Assembly: GCA_945866505.1 (NCBI GenBank)
Contig: CAMBHH010000081.1
Location: forward strand, 1 to 14,376
DNA length: 14,376 bases
From: Flavobacterium psychrophilum
Lineage (GTDB): Bacteria; Bacteroidota; Bacteroidia; Flavobacteriales; Flavobacteriaceae
Reading direction: 5' to 3'
Positions 1 to 6,603 of the stretch are shown here, in pieces; the stretch's first letter is position 1; the number at the start of each line of letters is the position of its first letter. The notes below the pieces were generated by a model, which was not told the origin of the DNA, searched no databases, and worked only from the letters and a program-made list of their open reading frames with translations. The translations under genes were made by a program, and so were the position numbers.

Positions 1-148
1 TGTTTCCGGTTTACCAAAAACTCGTTCTGGTAAAATTATGCGACGGATTTTGCGTAAAATATCCGAAGGTGACTTCTCTAATTTTGGAGACACCACCACT
101 TTATTAAATCCAGAAATTGTGGATGAAATTAAGGCCGGGAAATTATAA
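1..148 (+). CDS. acs: Acetyl-CoA synthetase, C-terminal end (partial)
   Basis: Only the last 48 codons are present; the reading frame begins at base 2 and stops with TAA at 146-148. The residues [16 protein letters not shown] near the start of the fragment are the hallmark C-terminal motif of AMP-forming acetyl-CoA synthetase, which activates acetate to acetyl-CoA in the cytoplasm through acetyl-AMP. The lysine in the SGK part (codon at 32-34) matches the catalytic lysine that is acetylated in well-studied Acs enzymes such as that of Salmonella. The remainder ([20 protein letters not shown]) fits the usual Acs tail. Related acyl-CoA synthetases share the motif, but the full tail favours Acs. 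The gene is unrelated to starch use and marks the left edge of the locus. Confidence 0.9.
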   Translation, partial: VSGLPKTRSGKIMRRILRKISEGDFSNFGDTTTLLNPEIVDEIKAGKL

Positions 149-178
149 AATAACCTGTTAGTTAGAAATATTAAAAAC

Positions 179-312
179 GTCAGTTCGAGTGTTTTTTTGA
201 AGTAAAACGGAACAAAAAATGTATCGAGAACCGTTTTTAATCAAATTTTTCTTGTTCTGTCATCCTGAGCTTGTCGAAGGACGATTTTCTATCGAAAATC
301 ACTCGAACTAAC
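179..312. repeat. Composite inverted-repeat intergenic element
   Basis: The ends are inverted copies: GTCAGTTCGAGTG at 179-191 and CACTCGAACTAAC at 300-312, pairing at 12 of 13 positions. Inside are two further hairpins, AAAACGG/CCGTTTT (204-210 with 231-237) and GATTTTC/GAAAATC (283-289 with 294-300). The internal stretch GTCATCCTGAGCTTGTCG (from 259, continuing to 282) resembles a phrase I recall from intergenic repeats of many bacteria. That recollection, and the idea that this is a dispersed element, could not be tested here. Confidence 0.55.
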
Positions 313-376
313 AAAAAATTATCATCAATAACTAATTACACCCAACGGCTTATAAAATATTTTAATTTAAATAGTT

Positions 377-400
377 AAAGGCTGCCAGGCAGCCTTTTTT
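377..400 (+). terminator. Rho-independent terminator, probably of acs
   Basis: AAAGGCTG (377-384) and CAGCCTTT (390-397) form a perfect 8-bp stem with loop CCAGG, and the T run continues to 400. It lies 229 bases past the acs stop, with the repeat element at 179-312 in between. The A residues on the left side are too few for it to work well on the minus strand. Confidence 0.75.
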
Positions 401-567
401 ATTTGATGTTGTTCTCATTTTCATTGAAGTCCTATTCAGATAAATTCAGCAATTGATTTTTAACAGCGATAAAATTTTTCAAGTTCATTCCGTTGAATGG
501 TTTACCTGTAATTTTGACAAAAATGTCGCAATTACAATTTATTTAATGTCATTGCACACGGCCTTAC

Positions 568-668
568 ACCTTTTAGAAATATAAAATAGTTTTTTATTGT
601 TAACCTCACCCCAACCCTCTCCCAAGGAGAGGGCGTAAAAATTGGATTATTTTATATTTCTAACTGGT
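568..668. repeat. MITE-like element with terminal inverted repeats and GC-rich hairpin
   Basis: A perfect 16-base inverted repeat, TTAGAAATATAAAATA at 573-588 and its complement at 648-663, is extended outward after two mismatches by ACC (568-570) and GGT (666-668). The middle holds CCTCACCCCAACCCTCTCC, whose CCCTCTCC (615-622) pairs perfectly with GGAGAGGG (626-633) around a CAA loop. This middle resembles a phrase I recall as a common dispersed intergenic repeat. No open reading frame lies inside, and no clear target-site duplication is visible, so a non-autonomous mobile origin is inference. Confidence 0.5.
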
Positions 669-708
669 ATTATAAAACCAGAAGAAGTATAAAAATTAAT
701 TTCATTCC

Positions 709-744
709 AAAAAAAATCCCTTACTGCGATTGCAATAAGGGATT
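709..744 (-). terminator. Terminator of the secreted starch-binding protein gene
   Basis: Reading the minus strand, AATCCCTTA (744-736) pairs with TAAGGGATT (723-715) and runs into eight T residues (716-709). It starts 21 bases after the stop codon of the gene ending at 765. Confidence 0.85.
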
Positions 745-764
745 AATTCAACTAAAAACAACCT

Positions 765-2324
765 TTATTCTTTTATCAACTTAATAGTTGAAGTGCCATT
801 TGCAGATGAAACTTTCGCAAAATAAACTCCTTTAGAAAGTCCAGAAGCATTAACTGAAACTTCTTTTGCAGCACTATTTTTAGTATAAACTGATTTACCA
901 AAAATATCATACACTTTAACTGAAGTAATATCATCATTAGAAGTAATGTTCCAGCTACCTCTTGTTGGGTTTGGATATGCTTTTAAAGTCTTAGCGTCAA
1001 ATTTAGCAACTGCTAACGCTGTTCCAAAATCATAAGCTCCAGTTAAAATATTATATTTTAAATTATAAGTACCAGCAGTTGTTGGTATGTCATTACCTGT
1101 TTTTGGTCCTGCTGGAAACAAATCGCCACCTGTATTCCTACCCCAATCATTATTTATACGGAATTTTGCCGCTCCAGCTGTAACAACTAGACCATCTAAA
1201 GTATAGTTTACACCATCTACAGTGGACATCGGATTAATATCAATTGGCCCTGGAATTTCTCCTACACCATTTGGCCATCCTCCAACTCCAGATCCAACTA
1301 CTGCGGGAGTATTTACTGTAAATGAATATGCCCCAGTGGTTTTGTTAAATGTTCCATTGTAATTACCAGCTGTTGTAGGAATATCGCCACCACCGGTAGC
1401 TCCTGCTGGCCAAACTGAGCCACCCCAATTAGTATTCCACGAGTCATCTTGACGGAATTTTATAGCACCTGCTGTAATTGGCAAATTACTTATAGTATAA
1501 GTAACCCCATCAGTTGTTGTCATTGGGTTAATATCAATTGGTCCTGGAATTTCTCCTACACCATTTGGCCATCCACCTGCGCCAGATCCAACAATAGCAA
1601 TTTTAGGAAAAGTTGCTACCATAAATTTATAGCTACCGGTTGAGTAATCATAGGTTACATCATAGTCAATTCCAGTAGTAGTTACTGTCATCATATCAGT
1701 ACCTGGAGTTGCATCTCCATTAGGAAAAGTTGTTCCTCCAACTAATACTCCATCTTGACTGATTTGTAACATTCCAGGCTTCAAAGCAATTTTCTTACCA
1801 ATAAATGTAATACCGTCTGCTGTTGTTAAAAATGCAGCAGCCGGATCAGATACTGCTGTACCTACTAATTTAATAACAGGAATTGGAGTTCCGGCTACAA
1901 AAGACCAAGTTCCTGCAATTCTATTGAAGGTGATAGTCCAAGATCCTGCAACACATTGAATGTTTTTACCTGCGTCTACTGGAACAAGATTTGTTCCTGA
2001 AGGCCAACCTTTATCAACCGCATATTGCGCATCTGTTGGACCCCAACCGTAAGGATTTGTTACAGTTGCAGCACAACCACCGCCCCAACATTTACCTTCA
2101 CGAAATTTTACCTCACCATCTGAAAGAATTTTGTCAACAAGACTATAGGTTATACCGTCAGCTGTTAACATAGGCGTTTCTGCCGTATCAGTCCATCCTC
2201 CATTTCCAGACCCAATTAAGGTAATAATCGGAAAATCTGCCGAAGTCTTGGCATTAGTTTGAGCTTTACCACTGAAGCTGAATAAAAAGACAGCAATAAA
2301 GAAAGAAAATAATTTTGTTTTCAT
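765..2324 (-). CDS. T9SS-secreted multi-module SusE/SusF-like starch-binding protein
   Basis: 519 residues. Residues 1-22 (MKTKLFSFFIAVFLFSFSGKAQ) form a signal peptide without a lipobox, so unlike classical SusE and SusF it is not a lipoprotein. Four beta-rich modules follow at about 31-145, 147-236, 239-337 and 339-436. Three open with a [LIV][IV]GSG.GGW motif (the second has only LVGTAV), and three carry a KFR..W/KFR...W motif followed by GG, as seen in the carbohydrate-binding modules of the SusE/SusF family. Modules 3 and 4 are nearly identical at their starts (GGWPNGVGEIPGPIDINPM). Residues 440-519 (AYPNPTRG ... GVYFAKV ... IKLIKE) are a T9SS type A sorting domain, pointing to export to the surface or medium. 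No catalytic domain is seen. It probably binds starch or maltodextrin beside the amylase. It has its own upstream region with a putative LacI operator, 82 bases before the start. Family membership is confident; the ligand is inferred from context. Confidence 0.85.
   Translation of the reverse strand: MKTKLFSFFIAVFLFSFSGKAQTNAKTSADFPIITLIGSGNGGWTDTAETPMLTADGITYSLVDKILSDGEVKFREGKCWGGGCAATVTNPYGWGPTDAQYAVDKGWPSGTNLVPVDAGKNIQCVAGSWTITFNRIAGTWSFVAGTPIPVIKLVGTAVSDPAAAFLTTADGITFIGKKIALKPGMLQISQDGVLVGGTTFPNGDATPGTDMMTVTTTGIDYDVTYDYSTGSYKFMVATFPKIAIVGSGAGGWPNGVGEIPGPIDINPMTTTDGVTYTISNLPITAGAIKFRQDDSWNTNWGGSVWPAGATGGGDIPTTAGNYNGTFNKTTGAYSFTVNTPAVVGSGVGGWPNGVGEIPGPIDINPMSTVDGVNYTLDGLVVTAGAAKFRINNDWGRNTGGDLFPAGPKTGNDIPTTAGTYNLKYNILTGAYDFGTALAVAKFDAKTLKAYPNPTRGSWNITSNDDITSVKVYDIFGKSVYTKNSAAKEVSVNASGLSKGVYFAKVSSANGTSTIKLIKE
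1231..1299 (-). repeat. Intragenic direct repeat, copy in module 4
   Basis: This 69-base stretch encodes the GGWPNGVGEIPGPIDINP region of the fourth module. It matches 1525-1593 at 62 of 69 positions, 294 bases (98 codons) away, showing a fairly recent duplication of one module. Confidence 0.85.
1525..1593 (-). repeat. Intragenic direct repeat, copy in module 3
   Basis: Partner of 1231-1299 in the same orientation. Four of the seven differences cluster within ten bases in the codons around GSG[AV]GGW; the rest of the copy is almost unchanged. Confidence 0.85.
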
Positions 2325-2406
2325 AATTAATAATATTTTTAGATTAATATCCTATAAAAGTATAAAAAACAGATGAATAAAAAACGAATACCATAAAAAA
2401 ATATTT

Positions 2407-2422
2407 ACTATCACGTTTTCGT
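2407..2422 (+). promoter_or_regulatory. Putative LacI-family operator, site A
   Basis: ACTATCACGTTTTCGT, identical at all 16 positions to the site between susC and lacI (11266-11281, opposite strand). The core CACGTTTTCGTG is an inverted repeat with four-base arms, as expected for a dimeric regulator. It lies 82 bases before the start of the secreted starch-binding protein gene. No textbook TAnnTTTG element accompanies it; the nearest candidate is TATTTTTT on the minus strand (2403-2396). Confidence 0.65.
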
Positions 2423-2512
2423 GTTGATAACATTCCAGATATTGGTGTTTTTTTCAAAAACTGATACCAACGAACAAGATAATCCTAAAGAATAAAGATA
2501 TAAGGCAAAAGA

Positions 2513-2541
2513 ATAAGGCTGTCATTTTAGGACAGCCTTAT
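2513..2541 (-). terminator. Terminator of the alpha-amylase gene
   Basis: An 11-bp perfect stem, ATAAGGCTGTC (2513-2523) with GACAGCCTTAT (2531-2541), and a 7-base loop, begins 17 bases after the amylase stop. On the minus strand it is followed by TCTTTTG, a short T-rich tail, so termination is likely but perhaps not complete. It separates the amylase from the next gene, which has its own operator. Confidence 0.75.
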
Positions 2542-2558
2542 CAATAAATAAACAAAAA

Positions 2559-5432
2559 CTATTGCTTCAGCAACTTCATCACTTTTGGTTCGCTACTTTC
2601 ATTGAAAGCTTTTACAAAGTACATTCCTTTGTGCAAATCACTAATTGAATATTGATGTTCTTTAGATTGATTTGCTTTAAAACTTTTGACTAATTGTCCG
2701 GTTACAGAATAAATTTCTACTTTTGAAGTACCCGTACTCAGAGTAAAATAATTTGTAGTTGGATTTGGATACAAATAAATTTCTCCATTTACTTCGAAAA
2801 TATCAGTTCCTAATGTTGAAGGTTTATTGCCATAAATTCTAAATCCACCCGCTTCAATGCTAATTGTTGCCGTTGCGTTGGCTACCTCTAGGATTGAATT
2901 ATCCATTAAATTGTACCAAGTTCCGGTGTAAGGAAAATCAGGGTTGACATTTTGAGTATTGACATCAAAATTAGTTAAGACCACTACATTTTTCAACTGA
3001 GTAGAAGGCATTGAATTATCCCATAAAAATAATCTTGGTGTAAAAGTGTTACCTGATTTGATATCAAAACCACTATTGGCAGTAACATTTACATTAAATA
3101 CAGGTTCTGTAGTTTTCAGATTGATCATTTTTGCCCAATCAAAATAGATTTTGTTTCTATTGACATTCCCCAACCAATTGTTAACCCATTGTGGCTGCGG
3201 CTTAGTATCTAATTTACAATCCCCAGGAGGAACACCACCATCGTAATCAGAATTTACTGAACCATTATTACAAGTCCAAATGGAATTATTCCAACCCAAT
3301 TCTCCAAATTGCCAAATCATTTTTGGGCCAGGAACAAGGAGCGAAACAGCGCCTATGGCAGACATTCTAGACAACGCAGTGTTTAATGTTTTTACATTAT
3401 GAGCGGGGTTTGAACTTTGCCCAAAAGTCAAGTTTTTGTACATTAATATTTCTTCATCATGGCTTTCGGCATAACCTATTACTCTTTTTCCGGTAAAGCC
3501 GTGTGCATCGTAACCCATTCGTTCAATGTTGTTAGAAGAATTATATCCCATAGACAATTGATTGTACTCATTGGTCATTTTCCCCCACATCATAACTCCT
3601 TTGCTTGGCGTTTCATTGATTCTATAATTTGCCCATTGTTGTTCTTCGTTATCATTTCCTAAATGTTCGAAAATAGCATAATGAGTCGGATCTAATCCCC
3701 AAGAATAATCTACATAATCTTTAAGAACATCAACCCTATCTTGCTGATAAGAATTTGTACAAGCATCTCCACTGGCACAATTTTGGGTAAATCCTTTAGT
3801 CAAATCCCAACGGAAACCATCAATTTTATACTCTTCAATCCATTGTTTAATCACTCTTTTCACATAATTCTTAGTGTATGCTGACTGATGGTTAAAATCA
3901 TTCCCCACATTATAACTGTGCCTTGGGACAACATTAAAATAAGGATTATCAGTAGCTGGACCTCCCCAACCGTCGCCGTCCGGATCATTCATCCACATTC
4001 TATCCATTGGGTTTCTTCCAAAAGCATGATTTAACGCTACATCTAGAATCACCGCAATTCCATTTTTATGACACACATCGATAAGTTCTTTAAATTTTGA
4101 ACTTGTTCCGTACGCTTTGTCTAAAGCCAAGTGAAAGGAAGTGTTGTAGCCCCAACTTTCATTACCATCAAATTCCATCACTGGCATCAATTCGATAGCA
4201 CTAATTTTCAAGTTTTTGAAATAATCAATACGGTCAATCAGGTTTTGATAACTTCTGTTCGCATCAAAATCTCTAACTAAAAGTTCGTAAACTACTAATT
4301 TGTCTTTTTCTGGTTTTACAAAATTAGTTGTTGCTGTACTCCAGGCATAAGGTGTTTGTCCGGTTTGTAAAACTGTAACTTCTCGATCTTGACCTACAGG
4401 ATAAGCTGGAAGATTTGGGTAATTGCCCGCTGGAATCCAAGGGTCTTCGTCTTTATTCAATACTAAGGTAGAATAAGGATCGGCAGTTTTTACCAATGAT
4501 GGAGAACCTGCAATTGGGGTTTCGTCTATTACCCAATATTGGTAGGTGTAATTTGTGCCAGAAACTAAGCCAGTGAGTTCCAACCAAAATTTGGTAGAGT
4601 TTGCAGTGGCATCTTTTTTCATTGCATAATTGGATCCAGGTTGCCAGTTATTGAAACTTCCCGCAACATAAACGAAATCTTTTCCTGGAGCATCTAAAAC
4701 TAATGTTGCTTTAGTAGCATCGCCTACATTATAATTAATTCCGTCGACTAAACCTGCTGGTATTGTTTCAGAAACAATTACAGGATTTACAATAACGGAG
4801 AATTTTTTCGAAAAAGTGGTGTTTCCTTGTTTGATTTGCAAATCATAGCTTCTATTAACAACTATGCTTGTATCAGTGAAAGAATAGGAGGAACCTGTAA
4901 AAGTATTAATGCTTGTTCCATTTGCAAATAAAGTATAATCGGCGTTTCCGTTTGTATTGTTAGCTTCAATTAAAAAGTTTGCTCCAGAGCTAACGATTGT
5001 CGTACTGTTTACAACTGGCGAAGTTAGTGTGGTCTGAAAATCACCAACAGGGATAAATATATCCGGTTTTATTTGCGCACTTCCAGTGGCATTTCTGAAC
5101 ACGATACAAATTTCGGTTATTGAACTTGTATTTGGAACGCCAAAATAAGTGTATAAATCCGGTGTCAGATCTAGTTTGTATATAGCTCCCGATACCAAAG
5201 TTAGCAAAGGTGCATTTACAGTTCCCCAAGTTCCTTTAACGTTTGACCATCGCGTGCCGTTAACAGTTACTCCGATGTGAGCATAAATTGCTGTTGTAGC
5301 AGCTAATGGAGTTCCAGTTTTGTCAAAATTGATGGTTACTGGACCTTCTGCTAATGCAGGCGACGGAACCGTTGTGGTTTGTGAAAAACCTGCAAAGGTA
5401 AAAAGCAAAAAAATAGTGATAATTTTTTTCAT
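2559..5432 (-). CDS. Secreted GH13 alpha-amylase with T9SS sorting domain
   Basis: 957 residues, much longer than a minimal amylase. Residues 1-18 are a signal peptide with no lipobox. Residues about 19-220 are beta-rich modules I cannot name, and about 225-345 is a CBM48/E-set-like domain (VYVAGSFNNWQPG). The GH13 barrel spans about 375-790. Its conserved regions are complete: DVALNH (464-469), GFRWD with the nucleophile D543, the acid/base E589 in YAIFEHLG, and SHD with D659. Residues 885-957 (YLYPNPTTN ... GMYFVKAF ... VMKLLKQ) are a T9SS type A sorting domain. It should hydrolyse alpha-1,4 links of starch at the surface or outside the cell, the job done by lipoprotein SusG in Bacteroides. 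It follows susE by 65 bases that contain a terminator, with no room for a promoter after it. A pullulanase-like or branching specificity cannot be excluded. Confidence 0.93.
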   Translation of the reverse strand: MKKIITIFLLFTFAGFSQTTTVPSPALAEGPVTINFDKTGTPLAATTAIYAHIGVTVNGTRWSNVKGTWGTVNAPLLTLVSGAIYKLDLTPDLYTYFGVPNTSSITEICIVFRNATGSAQIKPDIFIPVGDFQTTLTSPVVNSTTIVSSGANFLIEANNTNGNADYTLFANGTSINTFTGSSYSFTDTSIVVNRSYDLQIKQGNTTFSKKFSVIVNPVIVSETIPAGLVDGINYNVGDATKATLVLDAPGKDFVYVAGSFNNWQPGSNYAMKKDATANSTKFWLELTGLVSGTNYTYQYWVIDETPIAGSPSLVKTADPYSTLVLNKDEDPWIPAGNYPNLPAYPVGQDREVTVLQTGQTPYAWSTATTNFVKPEKDKLVVYELLVRDFDANRSYQNLIDRIDYFKNLKISAIELMPVMEFDGNESWGYNTSFHLALDKAYGTSSKFKELIDVCHKNGIAVILDVALNHAFGRNPMDRMWMNDPDGDGWGGPATDNPYFNVVPRHSYNVGNDFNHQSAYTKNYVKRVIKQWIEEYKIDGFRWDLTKGFTQNCASGDACTNSYQQDRVDVLKDYVDYSWGLDPTHYAIFEHLGNDNEEQQWANYRINETPSKGVMMWGKMTNEYNQLSMGYNSSNNIERMGYDAHGFTGKRVIGYAESHDEEILMYKNLTFGQSSNPAHNVKTLNTALSRMSAIGAVSLLVPGPKMIWQFGELGWNNSIWTCNNGSVNSDYDGGVPPGDCKLDTKPQPQWVNNWLGNVNRNKIYFDWAKMINLKTTEPVFNVNVTANSGFDIKSGNTFTPRLFLWDNSMPSTQLKNVVVLTNFDVNTQNVNPDFPYTGTWYNLMDNSILEVANATATISIEAGGFRIYGNKPSTLGTDIFEVNGEIYLYPNPTTNYFTLSTGTSKVEIYSVTGQLVKSFKANQSKEHQYSISDLHKGMYFVKAFNESSEPKVMKLLKQ

Positions 5433-5451
5433 ATAAAATATATTTAAAGAT

Positions 5452-5478
5452 AAAAAAGGCTGTTCAAAAAAAACAGCC
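5452..5478 (-). terminator. Internal terminator/attenuator between susE and the amylase gene
   Basis: On the minus strand GGCTGTT (5478-5472) pairs with AACAGCC (5464-5458) around a 7-base loop and is followed by TTTTTT (5457-5452). It begins 19 bases after the susE stop and ends 19 bases before the amylase ATG. Because all genes run the same way, it probably lowers rather than abolishes amylase transcription. Confidence 0.75.
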
Positions 5479-5497
5479 CAATTAAAAAGATTTAAAA

Positions 5498-6568
5498 TTA
5501 TTGTTTGACCAGTGTATAGGTATAGGCACGAGGCGTATTCAAATCTAGCGTAACGGTATAAGTAAAAGCGGTCGTTCCAGCCAAATAGATATCTTTACCG
5601 TTGTAACTCAATACTGTTCCAGCAAAGTCAGCGCCAACTTTTGTTTCGTCGAATCCACCTAAAATTAAAGTCGAACCCGTATTTCTAAATTTGAAAGGTT
5701 TACCACCATTTAAAAGTATAGTGAGTTCCCATTTTTTAGAAGTGGTATTGTAAATCATCTTTCTATTAACTCCAGTTGGAAAAGGTTTTGCAAGTCCATA
5801 TATTCCCCATTCACTTGTTACGATAGAATATGTTTTTGGGCTTTTGCTAATATCTGCTTTTATCAAATAAAATCCAGCTGTTGCTACATTAATAGCATTA
5901 CCATTCAGCTCAAGACCTCCACTACCATTATCTCCATAAAACGCATTTGATGACTGAAACACACCTCCTGTTGAAGTGTATAATCTGTATGTTCCAGCTT
6001 CTAACCAAGCATATCCTTCACAATCACTAGTGTATAAGCTAGAAGATTTTATTTTTGGTGCGTTTGCAGGATTATCACCAACTTTTGTTAAAGCTAAAAA
6101 TAGCTGAGCAAAAGGAGTCACTTTCATATTGATTGTATTAGAATACTGCACCTGATTATTTGTATTTTCTCCCAGTACTGATTTTACTCTTATATCAATA
6201 TCAGCCACTGCATCTGGCACGAAACCATTTTCTAACAAGATAGCATTGATGTACCCTTCTTGCCAAACCGCTTTTAATGCAGTTGAAGCTAAACTTGCAA
6301 CAATAGGTTTTTCAAAACTTGTACCTGCTTTTGCAATTTCTACAGTATATTTTGGCGATACTGTAATAACCCCACTATCCGCAGGTCCCCAAGTTAAAGT
6401 GGCCAACAAATTATCCCCATCTAAAGAAGATAAAACAAATGGTCCAGTTGGATCAAGAGCATTTAATGTTAACCCATTTGGAGAAACCTTTGGGTCAATT
6501 GTGTCAGTGCAAGATGCAACAGAAATGAGCAAAAATGCAAAAGCCGTTATCTTTAAAATATTTTTCAT
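5498..6568 (-). CDS. susE: SusE-like surface starch-binding lipoprotein
   Basis: 356 residues. MKNILKITAFAFLLISVASC is a lipoprotein signal with the lipobox ending at Cys20. Residues about 30-150 form an Ig-like N-terminal domain of the SusE type (WGPADSG, YTVEIAKAGTSF), and two beta-sandwich modules follow at about 155-250 and 251-354. The last one carries WGIYGLA ... PFKFRNTGS, the motif class also found in the secreted protein at 765-2324. In the Bacteroides Sus system, SusE binds starch at the outer face of the outer membrane and influences the size of glucan taken in. It follows susD by 35 bases and so belongs to the susCDE operon. Sequence conservation in this family is low, so assignment rests on the lipobox, the domain layout and position. 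Confidence 0.82.
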   Translation of the reverse strand: MKNILKITAFAFLLISVASCTDTIDPKVSPNGLTLNALDPTGPFVLSSLDGDNLLATLTWGPADSGVITVSPKYTVEIAKAGTSFEKPIVASLASTALKAVWQEGYINAILLENGFVPDAVADIDIRVKSVLGENTNNQVQYSNTINMKVTPFAQLFLALTKVGDNPANAPKIKSSSLYTSDCEGYAWLEAGTYRLYTSTGGVFQSSNAFYGDNGSGGLELNGNAINVATAGFYLIKADISKSPKTYSIVTSEWGIYGLAKPFPTGVNRKMIYNTTSKKWELTILLNGGKPFKFRNTGSTLILGGFDETKVGADFAGTVLSYNGKDIYLAGTTAFTYTVTLDLNTPRAYTYTLVKQ

Positions 6569-6603
6569 TGTATATATTTATTTAATATAAATACACGGGA
6601 ATA

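Larger units (their letters stand above)
149..764. other. Gene-free intergenic stretch rich in hairpins and repeats
   Basis: No convincing gene is visible in these 616 bases on either strand. In order it holds a composite inverted-repeat element (179-312), a hairpin with T-tract (377-400), about 165 bases of plain AT-rich sequence (401-567), a MITE-like element with a GC-rich central hairpin (568-668), and the minus-strand terminator of the next gene (709-744). The acs gene and the starch-binding protein gene converge here, so no promoter is expected. Confidence 0.8.

Noticed and set aside
432..542. A 36-codon open stretch on the minus strand ending in TAG (contains MNLKNFIAVKNQLLNLSE)
   Set aside because: It looks faintly protein-like, but the frame is closed upstream by a stop, the only ATG leaves 18 residues, and I recognise no family. 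It could be a gene relic, but chance is as likely.
2442..2470. Inverted repeat TTGGTGTTTTT ... AAAAAC-TGAT-ACCAA between amylase and the secreted binding protein gene
   Set aside because: The stem has a four-base bulge and consists largely of A and T runs; I cannot assign it a role.
6246..6590. 114-codon open frame on the plus strand
   Set aside because: It is antisense to susE, which has a clear lipobox and family domains; the antisense product shows no recognisable features.
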